Positions 41,053 through 54,200 of a stretch of DNA of 64,000 bases are shown piece after piece. The notes under the pieces were generated by a model. It was not told the origin of the DNA and made no database searches. It worked only from the letters and a program-made list of their open reading frames with translations. This DNA comes from Brachycybe producta (lineage: Eukaryota; Arthropoda; Diplopoda; Playtdesmida; Andrognathidae), in contig JAUPFP010000154.1 of assembly GCA_036925085.1 (NCBI GenBank), positions 1 through 64,000 of the forward strand, read 5' to 3'. The translations under genes and the position numbers were made by a program. Numbering within the stretch: position 1 is the first letter of the stretch; every line of letters starts with the position of its first letter.

Positions 41053-44000
41053 TTAACGTTCGATTCTCGAAGCGATTCGTTCGGGAACATTAAATTCTTC
41101 GTAAGAGAAGCTCCTCTGATCTCTGGCGCTCTTAGAGAAATAACGAATGTGAATGCAAAAAGCAGCCAATACCAAGAGTGCGACAGTGAGGAGAACGACG
41201 CTCGCAATGACACCATCGTAAGCATGCGAAGTGTCGGGCGCGTTCTCAGAGGGAAGAGATTTTTTGGTCGTTTTACCGCCAGTTGGAATGGTTGTTGTAC
41301 TAGTGCTAGACTCCGTCGTGTTGAGAGTGGACGTAGTTTCAGTGTCAGGTGTTGACGTGGTCGCCGTGACGTGACTCGTTACGGGACTCTCGGTGGTGGT
41401 GGTGGTGGTGGTGGTCGTCGTCTTGTCATTCTTTTGCGACAAACGAACACCGACTACGTTTGATATGTTTGCGACGTTCCCCTCATCGTCGTAAGCTCTG
41501 ATTGCGAAAAAGATCGAACTCTGCGAATGATTTGAAAACTTAATAGATAAAATCTGTTTGCTTTCGCTCGGAAGAGGCAAAAGGTTTCCGTGAACGATCA
41601 TTTTATCGGCCACGTTAATGCCACCAGAGAAATTTCTCGCTTTCGACCAATCGTCAAAATATTGAAGCTCGTATCTAAAAGCTGAATGAAAACAAAATTA
41701 AAAGCTTTCAGCAAGAGTTAGGTATTTATGTCGAGCCACGTACCGATGCCGTCGTCGTAATCGTCCCCTGGTGCCGACCAACTCAAAGTGACGATGGTTT
41801 CGTTAGACGAAGAATACTTTACAGAAACTAACGTCAAATCTTTGATCGCATTCGGTGGCATCACATCCACCTTGTTACGATGCAGCGTCACGTTGAAATA
41901 TAAAGGACTCGGCGACCTCTGAAAACAATCTGCATTCAAAAATATCCAATCAATACTTAATTTTAAACAAACGAGATTCCATTTTCGATTACGATTACAT
42001 TGATGTTGTCCAACGAGACACGAAAGATAGTTGCCACCGTAAACGGCAACGGTAACTCTGTAAATTCCAGACGACGTGATGTTTGTAAGATAAGTCGAGT
42101 AAACTTCATCTCCTTCGATTACATCGGCGCCTACGTTTCAATTAAAACGAAAAATATTTTCATTTGTATAATTTAAATTTAAAAAATGTTACTTGACACG
42201 CGGAAACACACCGATGCCATTGTCTGACAAAGTCTTCACAGTTCCTAGATTAGTGTCGAATCGAAATATAGTGGCAGTGACGTTGATCGAACCGGTCGAC
42301 GTTTTGTAATCGCCAATTGTAACTGTCAAACGAGGAGCCACCACATTTCCAAATTGATCACTCTGAAACAAACGACTTCGATGTCATTAAAACCGACCAC
42401 TTGTCATTTGTATCAATTAATTGAAATACTTCAATTGCGTTAACGTCCAGTGACGCCAAAACTGTTTTCGTCGGTGAGAATTTCGGTGCAACAGCAAATG
42501 CCGTAAATAAAACGGCTTCAGATTCCGATTCGTTCGGATTACGTCGCAAGCGAAAACTCCAAAGTCCGGGCTAAACGAAAAAATATAATTAATTGTAGCA
42601 ATTAATTGTAAACATTGAAATGGTTGAGACAATCGGATAACCTCGTGGACGCCGGTCAAGTTAACAGAAAGAAATCGACGTGCAGAAGTATCGTATTCGA
42701 TCATGTTTCGATGATCGTAAACAGAAGAAGGCGACACGATCGAGAAATCGTCCAATAGGGTGCTTCCGTTTGCCATCGAGACAGTCAACTTCAAATAATC
42801 GCCGATTTCTTTATCGACAAAGAACGTTTCTACGAAATCTTTTTTCGTTCTGTTAGTGACGCAACTAGTAATCTAAAAATTAAAATTAAAACCAAATTCA
42901 TATATTTGCAAATGAGCGATTTTTTTTTACTCGAGTGATTTGGTTCAAATTCCAGAAGTGGCTGCCATCCATGAAAGCAGCATCCAGATCGTCCTCGAGT
43001 CCAAACTCGTCTCCCGAGAACACGTGAGTCTTTCCACTGCTTTCGTCTGCAATTTTAACGAGTTCTTCGTTGACTGTCGTGTTGATAAATATTGGCGAGA
43101 ACTGGGCTCCAGCTAACTGGCTCCAGTTGCCGGTTAACTTCGGCGTGATTGTCACGAAGAAAACAACTCCACGAGTCCAATTGTTCGATTCGTCCTGAAA
43201 TTTTACATAAAAAAAAAATTAAACCACGGTTTAGAAAATATTTCCCCACAAAAAAAAACTTTTATCTGCCTTATAAAGATCGCCATCGATGGTCAATCCC
43301 AACGAATCGTTGTAAAGAATGTAATTGAAAACTTCGACGATTTCGTGACGAACGTCCGGCACGGTGATCCGATTGACGATCGGAATTGTGTGTCTGGTTT
43401 CGTTCATGAATGCGATTTCAATATTAGTTCCATTTGGAACGACGTACAGAACGTATTTCGCCAAAGATCCTAATACGGCCTTCGAAATCGTCTACAAAAT
43501 AAAATTAATAAAATTATGAAAACATTTTAAAATTTTCAACGTAAGATAAAATACTTTGTCTTTGATGATGTTCAAATCGATGACGAAAACGACTTTGTCG
43601 CTTGGTTTCGAAGCGAGTATTTGAAAGCGGGGAGGTGAAAACGGATGATCGCGGTCAGAACTAACAACAAAACATAAATATTTCAGAAAATGGCCAGAAA
43701 GAGAGACACCGTGCCGTGTAGTCCCACGGTGCCATGTTCGAGAGTACATAGGTCACCTCGTGTTTCGAAAGTCTTCGTGTCGCTTCATCACTTCCATTGC
43801 ACTTTTGCCATCACAGCGGATGTTCTGCAACGTCGGAGCGTAACGATTATGAGTGCTTTCGTTACAGAATCGAGTTATCTACAAACATAAAAAAGTTACT
43901 TTAATAAAATCATATTTCAACTGATTATTCAGAAAAAAAAATCGATTCATTTTTTTTAAAAAAATTTTTAATTGAAGCAACTTTTAAAAAATATCACGAT

Positions 44001-46249
44001 TGCAGCTATTTTTAAAAATATAACTTTTTATGGAAATGACTGGAATGGTTTTGTGGTTCGTTCCAAATGATTAAGAAAAGTTTATTTTCAGAGACATGAA
44101 GTCACGAAAATGAACTCGAAGTAATTTCGTTTACTTTTCTAGTTTTAAATCTTAAAATTAATTTAATTGTAACCGCCACTCCAATTCGAGTTATTTCGTC
44201 TTTCAAAAGATAAATGAGAAAAAACTTCAAAGTGTTTTAGAAATTTACTAGAAGAGTATTTTTCAATGTTGATATCTTTCAAAATACACTTTTTATGAAA
44301 ATGACCTAACTTTAAGAAAACGATATTTTTTTAATTTTTATTTATACAAAATTTATTTTAAAAGATATCAACATTAAAAATACCCTCAAGTGATTGAGTT
44401 ACCCTTCTAGTTTCTAAAACACTTTCTAGTTTCTCTTAATTTTGCTAAAAATCAACTGTTCATAAAAATAACTTTTTAAAAAATGCTATCTTCGTTTATT
44501 TCTTATCTAAAAAAAATGGATTGATTTCCTTCGAACATTTCAAGTAGAATTGCAATGTTTTACGTTTGGCAAAGTTGAATCAAAAAGCAGAGACGATTCC
44601 AAACCCTTGTTTTTATTACTCTTTACGACGAAGAAACATTCCTCCAGTGGGAGACCGAATTCGTCCGTCGAACACTCGAGTTTCGTAACAGAATTCCTAA
44701 AATTAATTAATTAATTAATAAAAAGTTTAAAAATTTCCCCAAGAAAATTGTTAAATTGGTAATTGCGACATCGTCCGTACACTAAAGAGCCATTTGCCAC
44801 TCTGTTGGAACAGTACGAAGCTCTGTACCGATCTTCGTCCGGATCGTAATAGAACCGACTGAGATCGGACTCGTCGAAGAGGCCGTACCGATACCGTGCC
44901 CAAAGACCTAAAAGTAACTTTCCTGAAATAAGATTTAAAAAAGTTAGAACTGTCTCTTGTGTCAGTCAGTTGTTTTATGTCAGATTTCTACCGAAATCAC
45001 CCGAGGTCTTGACATTTGAAATATTCTTCAACTGAAGAATGTATTTTGACGAGATGTGGATGAAGTCACCGGGTTCTCCACAGTCACCCCTCTGAACAAC
45101 ATAATGTGATCCTTTTGAACTGGAACCATTCCGAGAAGACACGACTCGCACATCGGCCAGGTCGTAAACGGTGTCACCGGTTGCAAAACCATCCGTTTCG
45201 ACGACATTGTACGAGGAGTACGGTAACAGGATGGTAATTTCGTCCAAGAAGAGTCCAGTCGCGTGATATAAACGCTCCGATGTGTTGGTCAACAGTTCCT
45301 GGAAGAAAAAAAAAACAACTTTTTTTTAGTCACCTCAATAATTAAGCTGAAAATTCTTCAATAAAAAATTCCAAACAACTTTGTTTCAGAATAAAAATAT
45401 TTACTTGGAACTCAAGAAACTTTTACTTCCGAATGTTTTTCCAATGTTTTTCCTATTTCTAAAATGTTTCCACTGTAATCAAATTTTAATCTTTCAAATA
45501 ATAAAATGCAAAAACAGAAACTTTTCTCTAAAAAAATTAAAGTTTGATAAAAAGGGAATTTGTTAAAACTGTTTTCACGTTGATATCTTTCGAAATAAAC
45601 TTTTAATTACTTAGATTAAATTTAATTAATGAAAATTTAATTTAGTTCAAAATTAGTTTTTTTATGTTCTGTTTCTATTGGTAGAAGCAAAAAATGTTTA
45701 TATGACAAATTGTTTTAAAAAATCCAACCCAATTAAAATTCACTTTCAACTTCTTTTTTAATAAAATTGGAGAAAAAAAAAATGCTGAAACTAATTCTGT
45801 GTTTTAAAAACGAAAAAAAAAACAACTTGAAAATGTGTTTAGAAACTAGAATTGTAGATCAATCACTTCAGGGTAGATTTACATGTTGATATCTTTTAAA
45901 ATAAACTTTCAAACAAACTTAGGTAAAAAAAAGTTTTAAATTGATGTCTGCAAAACAAGTTTAATTAAAACTGAAATATTAATTTTAAAAAAAAAACAAA
46001 GCATTGTTTCAAATAAATATTAAGATGATATACCTTGATGTTCTGAATGAGAAGTTGATTTATTTCTTTACTCTGAATTTGACCATCATTATCATCAAGA
46101 GCAATCACAATGTTGGAATAGCCATTGGTCGTTTTATTGAGCAACACTTTAGCCGAAATTCGAGAAGAAATTGAAGGAAGAAGACCGATGCTGACCACCA
46201 GAAGCACCGTGACCAAACACTTGGATGCAGTCCACTTATCCAACCGCAT
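41053..46249 (-). CDS. CLCA-family membrane glycoprotein, complete 14-exon model, lacking HEXXH and MIDAS motifs
   Basis: Relative of the calcium-activated chloride channel regulators, normally secreted or membrane-anchored zinc metalloproteases that modulate TMEM16A. Exons (descending): 46249-46034, 45298-44992, 44922-44781, 44696-44564, 43878-43757, 43660-43555, 43491-43270, 43194-42931, 42872-42642, 42570-42430, 42362-42212, 42130-41999, 41929-41744, 41681-41053; phases agree, about 993 residues. Signal peptide (CLVTVLLVVSIGLLPSI), N-terminal CLCA domain (CGEPGDFIHIS; FCNESTHNRYAP), VWA-like region, beta-rich and fibronectin-type parts (DNGIGADVIEGDEVY; LSWSAPGDDYDDGIG), Thr-rich stalk with about ten Thr in a row, one membrane helix (GVIASVVLLTVALLVLAAFC) and a short tail. 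Where relatives read VHEWAHLRWGVFDE, this has LGLWARYRYGLFDE; where they have DxSxS it reads VIDLNII. It is probably an inactive paralogue. Intron 7 seems to use a GC donor. Confidence 0.88.
44228..44438. mobile_element. Family B MITE in CLCA intron 4
   Basis: GTGTTTTAGAAATTTACTAG ... AATGTTGATATCTTTCAAAA and the complement AAAAGATATCAACATTAAAA ... AGTTACCCTTCTAGTTTCTA. Confidence 0.88.
45826..45911. mobile_element. Half copy of family B in CLCA intron 1
   Basis: Left arm only: TTTAGAAACTAGAATTGTAG, ATCAATCACTTCAGGGTA, TTGATATCTTTTAAAATAAA. A second scrap lies at about 45,570-45,605. Confidence 0.7.
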
Positions 46250-46815
46250 GCTTAAAATTACACTGAAAAAACTTTCTCAACGAGAAGGACAACTTATAGA
46301 TTTATGAAATTAACTAAAAACCGACGACATAACCTGATGACGTCTAAAGTATTTTGTTTTTTTCCAGATAAACAAAGACCCAACCAAAAAACAGGACATC
46401 CACCAAAAACACTTGTGCAAACCAACCCAACACATGTGCACCTAGAATACTAGAAAGACGTCAAATAATTTACAATAGAAACCTCGAATATAATAAAAAT
46501 GAGGCCCCAACCTTCACATTTATTACACACATTAAGTACAATACTATAATCTGCACTTTATTGCAAAATTCAAAATGAAAAAGTCTGACTACGTAAAAAT
46601 AAAATATTACATAAAAAAAGAATAATTTAAGTTTTCTACTAAACAATAATATATATTAGGCCTATCTTTTAAAAAACAATCAAAACAAATATTTTATTAT
46701 CTGTTTGTTTCAGTAGGTTTTATTTTGATACACAAATACACACAGTTCAAAATTACAAATTACTTTTTGAATTGCATTTATTTCAGATCGAGAGCGCAAC
46801 ACTTATGAGAGAAAT
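46250..46815. other. Upstream flank of the CLCA gene
   Basis: AT-rich, likely promoter region; no convincing TATA-spaced element identified and no repeat boundary. Confidence 0.5.
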
Positions 46816-47166
46816 TGAAAGTGTGTTAGAAACTAGAATGGCATTTCCGAATCACTAAGGGTTGGAAGACACACAGACCACTTTTGGTAGTTGTTTTTCG
46901 AATCTATTCATAAAAAATATATTGTAACCACAGCTCAACCACATGCAACTTCATTTTGCAGTCGAATTCGACCACCAAAAGTGGTTAATTGTGTGATATA
47001 TTTTCATGTTGTTATCTTTTTTAAAAAAAAAACTTTTAAATAAGACAAAGTGAGGTTGTTTTTTCAAACTGACATAAAAAAGTTTATTTTGAAAGATTAT
47101 ATCAACGTGAAAATATTCTTAAATTATTAAACTACCTCTTCTAGTTTCTAAAACACATTCAAGTTT
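46816..47166. mobile_element. Family B MITE with a family F MITE nested in its left arm
   Basis: Outer ends GTGTGTTAGAAACTAGAATG and CTCTTCTAGTTTCTAAAACA. The left arm is interrupted by a 131-bp family F element (46,868-46,998), after which ATTTTCATGTTGTTATCTTT resumes. Confidence 0.82.
46868..46998. mobile_element. Family F foldback MITE, whole copy
   Basis: Ends ACACACAGACCACTTTTGG and CCAAAAGTGGTTAATTGTGT, with GCAACTTCATTTTGCAGTCG in the right half. Same elements at 8214-10,090 (split) and 57,176-57,312. Confidence 0.78.
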
Positions 47167-50100
47167 AAAGGCAGAGTTCGGGAATTCCCGTTTATCCACT
47201 TTAACTAACGTTCATTTTTAAATTTCCGTTATTCATTTACACTATCTCTGTTCACTAATAATAATAATAATAATTAGGGTTCGCCGATTCGGATTTGTAT
47301 GCAATATCTGCACGTGCAAATGTTGCGCAATTTGTGGCCCAAGGGCCAATTGTTGGAATCCTGTTTTCTAAAACTGTTTTCAAGTTTGTTTTCAAGTTTG
47401 TCTGTTTTAATTTTGCCCTTCGAACTTCGAAGGGCGTTTACATTTTAAACCCGTCGTAAACAACAAAATTTCTCAGAAATTAGATGATTATGTTTGAAAA
47501 TTTGTTATTCATGACGACGATATAGTCTTTAAAATAAAACTTTTTTTTACGGCAGTTTGAAAATAATTTTTCCTAAAAACGTTTTTGCAGTTTGTTATAA
47601 TTTTGATAATGCTAAAAGTATTCTTCGTGAGATTTTTTAAAATAAACTTTTTTATGTCATAAAATGTTTATTTTAAAAGATGTCATGAAAAATATTTTTT
47701 TTTTAGCAATAATCGTAACAAATTTGAAATGGTTGCACCAGAAAAAGAAACAAATGTCAATATTTTTACGTCTCAATTTCAACATGGGTTTTTTCTTGTA
47801 TATTAATTTCTATAATTAGTGAATTAACGAGAAAGAAGGACATAAGGATAAAAAACCAAAATCATTTCCCTTTTTCTCAGAAGATATTTTTTATTAAGAA
47901 AGTTTTGAGTTTTCCCTTTCTGTTATGTGAAGAGGTCAATGAACCGAGCCAAGATGTTACGTTGAGAGTTGAGAGCATTTTAACCTCAACCCAGTTTGCA
48001 ACATAAGAAGGAAATGGGGTCAACCGACTAGAGAACCTTAAAGAGCGATGAACCAACCAACCTCCATTTACTATATTAGAAAGGGGTGCCCCATAAAGAG
48101 GCTATGAACCGATATTCAGCCTTGAAATGTGTTTTAAAAAGTGAAAGTCCCCTCCCTCCCTCTGAATTAAACACACTCCTACCATTTTAAACAATTCAAT
48201 AGTTGGTTGACCTGTTTTTAACTAAATATCCCACCACATAACAGTTTCTATAGAAAATAAACTGAAACCCCTTCGAATTAGACACTTCCATCCTTTTTAT
48301 TCTCTTTATTTTGAATCAAGATGAAACCAATATGACTTTTTTTTTAGAAGGAGGAGGTTATTATTAATATATAACTTCCCATACTCACCCTCCTCTGCCT
48401 AGGAATATAAAATAAATAAACAATTATTAAAAAAAAAATGGATATTTTATAAAAAAAGCTTCACATAAAATAATTCCAATAGATAGAAACAGAATTCTTT
48501 AATCATTGTTTATAAAACAAAGGTAATAAAACTCATCAACTTTTTTTTTCAGAGGAAGTTTAACATAAAAGTTGTTGAATTCCAACCTTATTCTTTTTGC
48601 TCATTTGTTTTTAGATTTTGGTGAAAAACTAATAAATTAAACCTTTATTAACTCCTTAAAATCAAGCAAATAATAATTTATAAGTAAAGCCACAAAATTA
48701 AAGCAAATAAAAGTTTAAAAAACCGCAAATTGTTCTTTTGATGCAAATAAAAAATGTATATAATTAAATGGACACAATCATAATGACAAAAATCAAAGGA
48801 CACAAATAATTATATGGCTGAAGTAACTTAAAATCATGATCATCATTCATCAGAAACAATAACAAAAAAATACACAAACAAGTTTTGAACTTTATTTTAT
48901 GCAAATTTGTATTTTGATTACACAACAGTCACAAAAGCGGGTTGGAAGTTGGAACTGTCATTTTGTGTTTTATGCAAACTTTTGTCCTTACAATTTAATA
49001 ACAACTAATAATTAAAATTTGAAATGACAGCGAAAAATGTACCCGAAATCAAATCGTGTTAAAAGTTGGGATATTCCAAATAAAATAGGGAATTTAATTA
49101 ATAATATAAAGAGGCCCACAAATGAATATTGAACCCCCCTTTTTTTCGGGTTATGTTCGAATTAAATAGAGAAGTCATTGAACTAGATTTTTGAGTTTAT
49201 TTTTCTAAATTAGGAGTATAAATGAAGTGAATTGAAAAAATGGACCCATATTTAACCTATATTCGTCTGTTTTGACTTTGGAACGTCCTTTGCCGTCCCT
49301 CAATCGTTCTACTTTGGGATTCGATCACTCCGATTTGGCCCATATTCAGCTCTCCTCACATCAAACATCCAACTGGCCCACATTTTATCCTACCTCGCTC
49401 GCCTCCCCATCACAAATATATCACAGGCACACACACATTACAATTAACAACAATCTTATTTGCTCTGCTTAACATGAAAAGAGTCAATGACTTTCTTTTA
49501 TTACAACTGACCTCAAAAAATGATCTCAATTAAAATTTCATACAATTCACCTTAACAAATATAAAATATTTAATTTAAATTTGTCATCTCTGTGACATCT
49601 GAATAAAAGAATCCACCAGAAATATTTCACACTTTATTTGAAACTTAATTACATTTATTTCATACTTTATTTAATAAAAATTATAAATATTATTTTATTA
49701 TAATTATTATCATAGAAGAAAATTTGAGATAAAAACACAGTTAAATAATTACTGATTTCTTAATAAATTTATTTAATATAAAATATTATTTTATTATAAA
49801 TATATTCGTCAGGTTATATAAAAAAATTTAAAATAAAAATATATATTTAAAATAATAATATTGATTTATTATAATTTATTTAATGCAAAAATTGTAAATT
49901 ATATTTAATTTTATTAGAAACATATTTCTATAAAATAAAATTTCAAATACAAGATTTAATTAATAATGTAATTTACATTCAGTTTGAATTTCGGGTTAAT
50001 TAAAATTAAAATTTAATTGTTCTTCATATTTTTCTTCTATTGCATTAATAACTAGAAATTCAACAAAACAAAACAAAAAAGAAACCCTTTGTAAATTATT

Positions 50101-51286
50101 AAAGGTTAGTTTGAAGATGTAATCGACTCTACCTTATTCTATTCATTTAAAGGTAAGTTTTATATGAAATTTTCAACATGGACTACTCTTTCTCTCTCTC
50201 CCTGAGAAATAAAATACAATCAGACGAGTCCACCAACCACATTAAATAGGAGAATACACATTAAAAACAAGGGAGAGAAAGAAGACTAGAAAAGATCTTC
50301 TATTATAAATATAATAATAAAATAGACCGACCCTCCACCCGAATTTACTTCAACCCTCTTCTGATTCCTCGTCACCCCAATTACCCCATTCCCAAGGCAA
50401 CCACTCACTGTGTTTGTATTAATGTCGTCAAGGTATAAAGGGAGAACGGGGAGAGAGAGGACCTTGACACTCAAAAATGAACTAGTTTCTGTTCGAAATG
50501 ACCTCATTTGAAGGCGTCCAAGGCCAAACTGAACTCACCCTGTGTGTTTCAAGGACGAGCCAGGGCGATGGGTGTCACCCACTATATGCCATCATCATAA
50601 GAGAGAGGGAAGGCAAGGTTGGAACCAACTCCGCCCACTCACACACAAAACACACCGCCGATCCACATTGACTGACATACAAACCCATATTGGAATTAAT
50701 AGTTAACCTTCACTTTCACTCTCTCTCTCAGCTCAAAATGAATGAAAGAATCCGTTTAACCAATCACACGATTCAAAAATAGAATATTGTATCGATCGCT
50801 TTTTCTAGTTATTTTTCTCCTCCTTCTCTCTTCCTTGTTTTCTAATAAACGATGACTAAAATATAAAAAACACCCTTTTGGCTCTGAATTTTCTTAAAGA
50901 AGAAGCGAAAACAAAGCGTCAAACATTTGTTTTCATGGAATAAAAACATTTTTATAAGATACAAAATGACAAATATTTATTTCGATAAACAAAAACAAAC
51001 AATAATTGATAATAACTAAAGAAAAAATGAATTATGTTTTTTGCAACCAAAACGACTTGTTTCGAGGCTACAGTTTTCTTATAATTAAAAAAAAATGCTG
51101 ATCTAAGAGCCTCTAACCAGTCGATTCGATTGTAAACAGCATCCTTCTTTTTGCCTTAATAATAACTGATTTAGAACAGCGTTTGTAACTACAGCATGAT
51201 GAATAAGGACAAAAGAAAGTCAGTTGCAGCAGCAGCCGCCGCCTCGATCAACGACGACCGCCTTACAAGCAACCCCAAGTTAAACC
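47167..51286. other. Intergenic, no gene seen
   Basis: About 4 kb of AT-rich sequence. Small items: a 21-bp palindrome GCCCTTCGAACTTCGAAGGGC (47,415-47,435), repeated ATGCAAAT-like words around 48,720-48,980, and a partial family D element at about 51,050-51,160. A 66-codon frame at 49,272-49,472 shows no domain or splice context. Confidence 0.6.
51050..51165. mobile_element. Partial family D element
   Basis: AGAGCCTCTAACCAGTCGAT, TCGATTGTAAACAGCATCCT and TTTTTGCCTTAATAATA match the right arm of the element at 11,941-12,101; the left arm (CTTGTTTCGAGGCTAC) is diverged. Confidence 0.5.
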
Positions 51287-54200
51287 TCAATTCGTAGCCG
51301 AGACCAAAGATTTGAGGTCTTTTAAGGAGAACTGATTGGCCAACGAAAGCGCGTGGTCCATCGCACGAATTGTAGCCAAAATCTTAATGATTTCCTTCAG
51401 AGACTCTCTTTAAAGAAGACACAAACACAAAACATTAAACAGTAGATAAATAAAAAGACGGATTCGTCAACGAGAAACGCACTTTGGATCGGCTTTCGGA
51501 ATTAGAAATCCCGCAGTCGCGATGTTCGTGTTGGAGTTCTTCTCCAGATTCGAAGCAGCCATCTTTAGATATCGACAGAACATCTCCAACTGCGGCAGAG
51601 TTTTCTCTCCGCTCAACTGAGAAAACCACGTACGAGGAAGGACCGAAGTTATCATTCGACACTTGTCGGCGTCGTAACCGCCGGGCCAGGTCTGAAGCGC
51701 AAGAAGAATGTAACGGTTGAGGAGACAATCGAGAGAAAGTTCCTGAAGGAAACTGTCCGACAGAATCCCTTGCCAACTGAGAATGTTGTGAAGAAGCTTT
51801 TTTTTAAAAAAAAAACAAAAAAAAAACACCCAATTCATGAAGTTAAAGAGATGAGTTTTCGAACTCGTCGAGTTATTTCTTCATTTTCTGAAAAGCAACA
51901 CTTAACGATTCACATAAAAGTGTTTTAGAAACTAGAATAGAAAAGGAATAATTTCAGATTTTATTATTCATTAATCATTATGTTTCGAAATAAAATAGTT
52001 ATGAAATAAAATTTGAAAAAATGACCAAAAGCTTAAAACAGGATTATTTTCAAGCGTTCCTTCTAGTTTTTAAAACACTTTTCAAAGTTTCTCTTAATGC
52101 TGTTTCCGAAAATAAAAATTATTAAGAGTTCGAGGGAAGTTTTTACGTTAAAAACGAAAATAAAGAATAATACAAAAAAAAAAAAGAACTGTTCGAGACC
52201 TTCATACAAGACCAAAATTGACGCTGGAAAAAAGCATTTGCTCCGATCGAAGTGTTTTCCAATAGCCTAAAAGTCGATTTAAAAAACAGCATAGAAATTA
52301 AAGAGAGTCAGAACGAAGTTTCGACTTTAAGAAAGAAACTCAGAAACGCACGCTTTTGGATACAGAGGAACATAGACGTCGTCGTCCAACGTCTTTTTTA
52401 ACCTGGAAACGACCGACTGCAAAAGAGCCTAAAGAAATCGAGAAAAAGAGTTAACTAAAACGCAAGCGACGACGACGATTCATCGAAAGACGATTGCATT
52501 ATATTTACAGTCAACTTCTTGCTGCCTCCCGATACACTCGGATATTCGTCGACCAATTTCTTGATCAGCGTTACTAGCCTCAGAGTCTGAGACGTCGACA
52601 TCGGGTCCCAAATGTCTTCAACCGTATCTAAAATGACAATAAAAACGAGTAGTTTCGAGTTGATTCTGCGTGTTTTAGGAACAACGTTAAGATGATTTAG
52701 GAATTGGCGAATTTCGAACTGTTGTTATTCTGAAGTACTAAGGAGCCATACTAAGGAGTAGGCCTATTTTCATTTAGATATCTTTCAAATTAAACTTTTT
52801 CTACCGTAACCAAAAATTTAAAAAATATCGCTCATTTTGAAAGATCGAGATAGCTACTTTTCTAGTTTCTAAAACACTTTTCAAAGTTTCTCTTCGTTTT
52901 ACACCTGGAAGACAGATTCAAAACCACTTTAAGAAGAAACTGAAAGTGTTTTAGAAACTAGAAGAGTAAAATAATCATTTACACACACATTTTCACACTT
53001 TCTACATCATTTTCAGAAATTGAAAGAAATTATCTGCTAATATTGAAAAACTTGATTAAAGAAGTAATCACACATAAATGGGTCGCGTAAACGCTTTTTA
53101 ATCAAGAGTTTTTTTTGGGACGTCTTCACTTTCAAAATATCTGTAAATATGGTTAGTCGCAGTTGTTTTACCAGTTATCTTAGGAACGACGATTCTCTCA
53201 ATAATCATTGGAATTAGATTGACGTCTTGATCGCACCGAATGGAATCGAGACTTGCACCTTCTTCGTACCCGTAGAAGACGAGGGTCTCGTACCAATTCG
53301 TGTCCTCGAACGTCTTTCCCTTTGAATCGAGAAAACGAATTACAACGAAAGACGTTTGTTTTTAAAGAAAGAACAACAACGACGAGATCGAACGAAATAC
53401 TTTAAGAGGATCCCAAGAGACGAGTTGCAATCTTATTATCGGGTTAAATAGTTTCGGCAAACACAGTCCGATGTAAGCCTCATTGTAAGATTCCGAATGA
53501 CGTTTCTTCCAATCTTCGAAACGCCCTTTGATGCGACCGAGCGACGAAAACTCGTCCACAACATCTTCGAAGACGGTCGCCGTCTCCCTTGAGATCCGAT
53601 CTGTAATCGAGTTTAGTAATCAAGTCAAACGACATTTCCGCTCGGTAGGCTAAAAACGTGTCGAGCGAAGAACCTCTCTCTGCAAGAAACCTCGTGACGT
53701 CCGCCTCCATTTCTTCCTCGTCCGAAGACATTCCCTCGTAATGTCTGACTCCACTGATTTTAGCCTCACGAGCTCTTCTTCTTCGACTCCTGTAACGAAC
53801 GAGAGAAAACAAATCGATATTCACTAAGCCATCACTAGAAATCGATCAAATTGATAAGAATATATATTTTTTTTAATGTTGAAAATTAACTTCTTTTTGT
53901 TTCGAAGTAGAACAAATTCGATGAGAAAACAGAGAGTAATATCTTTTTTTACCCGAGATTGGCCTCCGTCTGAGGAAAGGCAAACCTTGGTCCTACCTTC
54001 GTCCTTCCCGTTCTGCAACTCTTCGCATTTTAGCCACGTCTTCGGCCACTGCCTTATCTCGACCCAGAACGTCGACCACTTGAGACGACATCACCTTGCC
54101 TTTTAAATAATATTATATTTTATCGTTACTGTTGAACGTTGTTTCAAAAATAACGACGAGAGCATACAGGAAAGTTTTGCAAATTCCTCGGACTGATCCT

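Noticed and set aside
44525-44563. CLCA exon 4 reading on into VKHCNST, which mimics the family's FCNxST motif
   Set aside because: The true motif (FCNESTHN) is in exon 5; the donor AAC|GTAAAA ends exon 4 first, and read-through meets a stop.
49272-49472. 66-codon plus-strand frame as a small gene
   Set aside because: No domain, no promoter or splice context, and length expected by chance.
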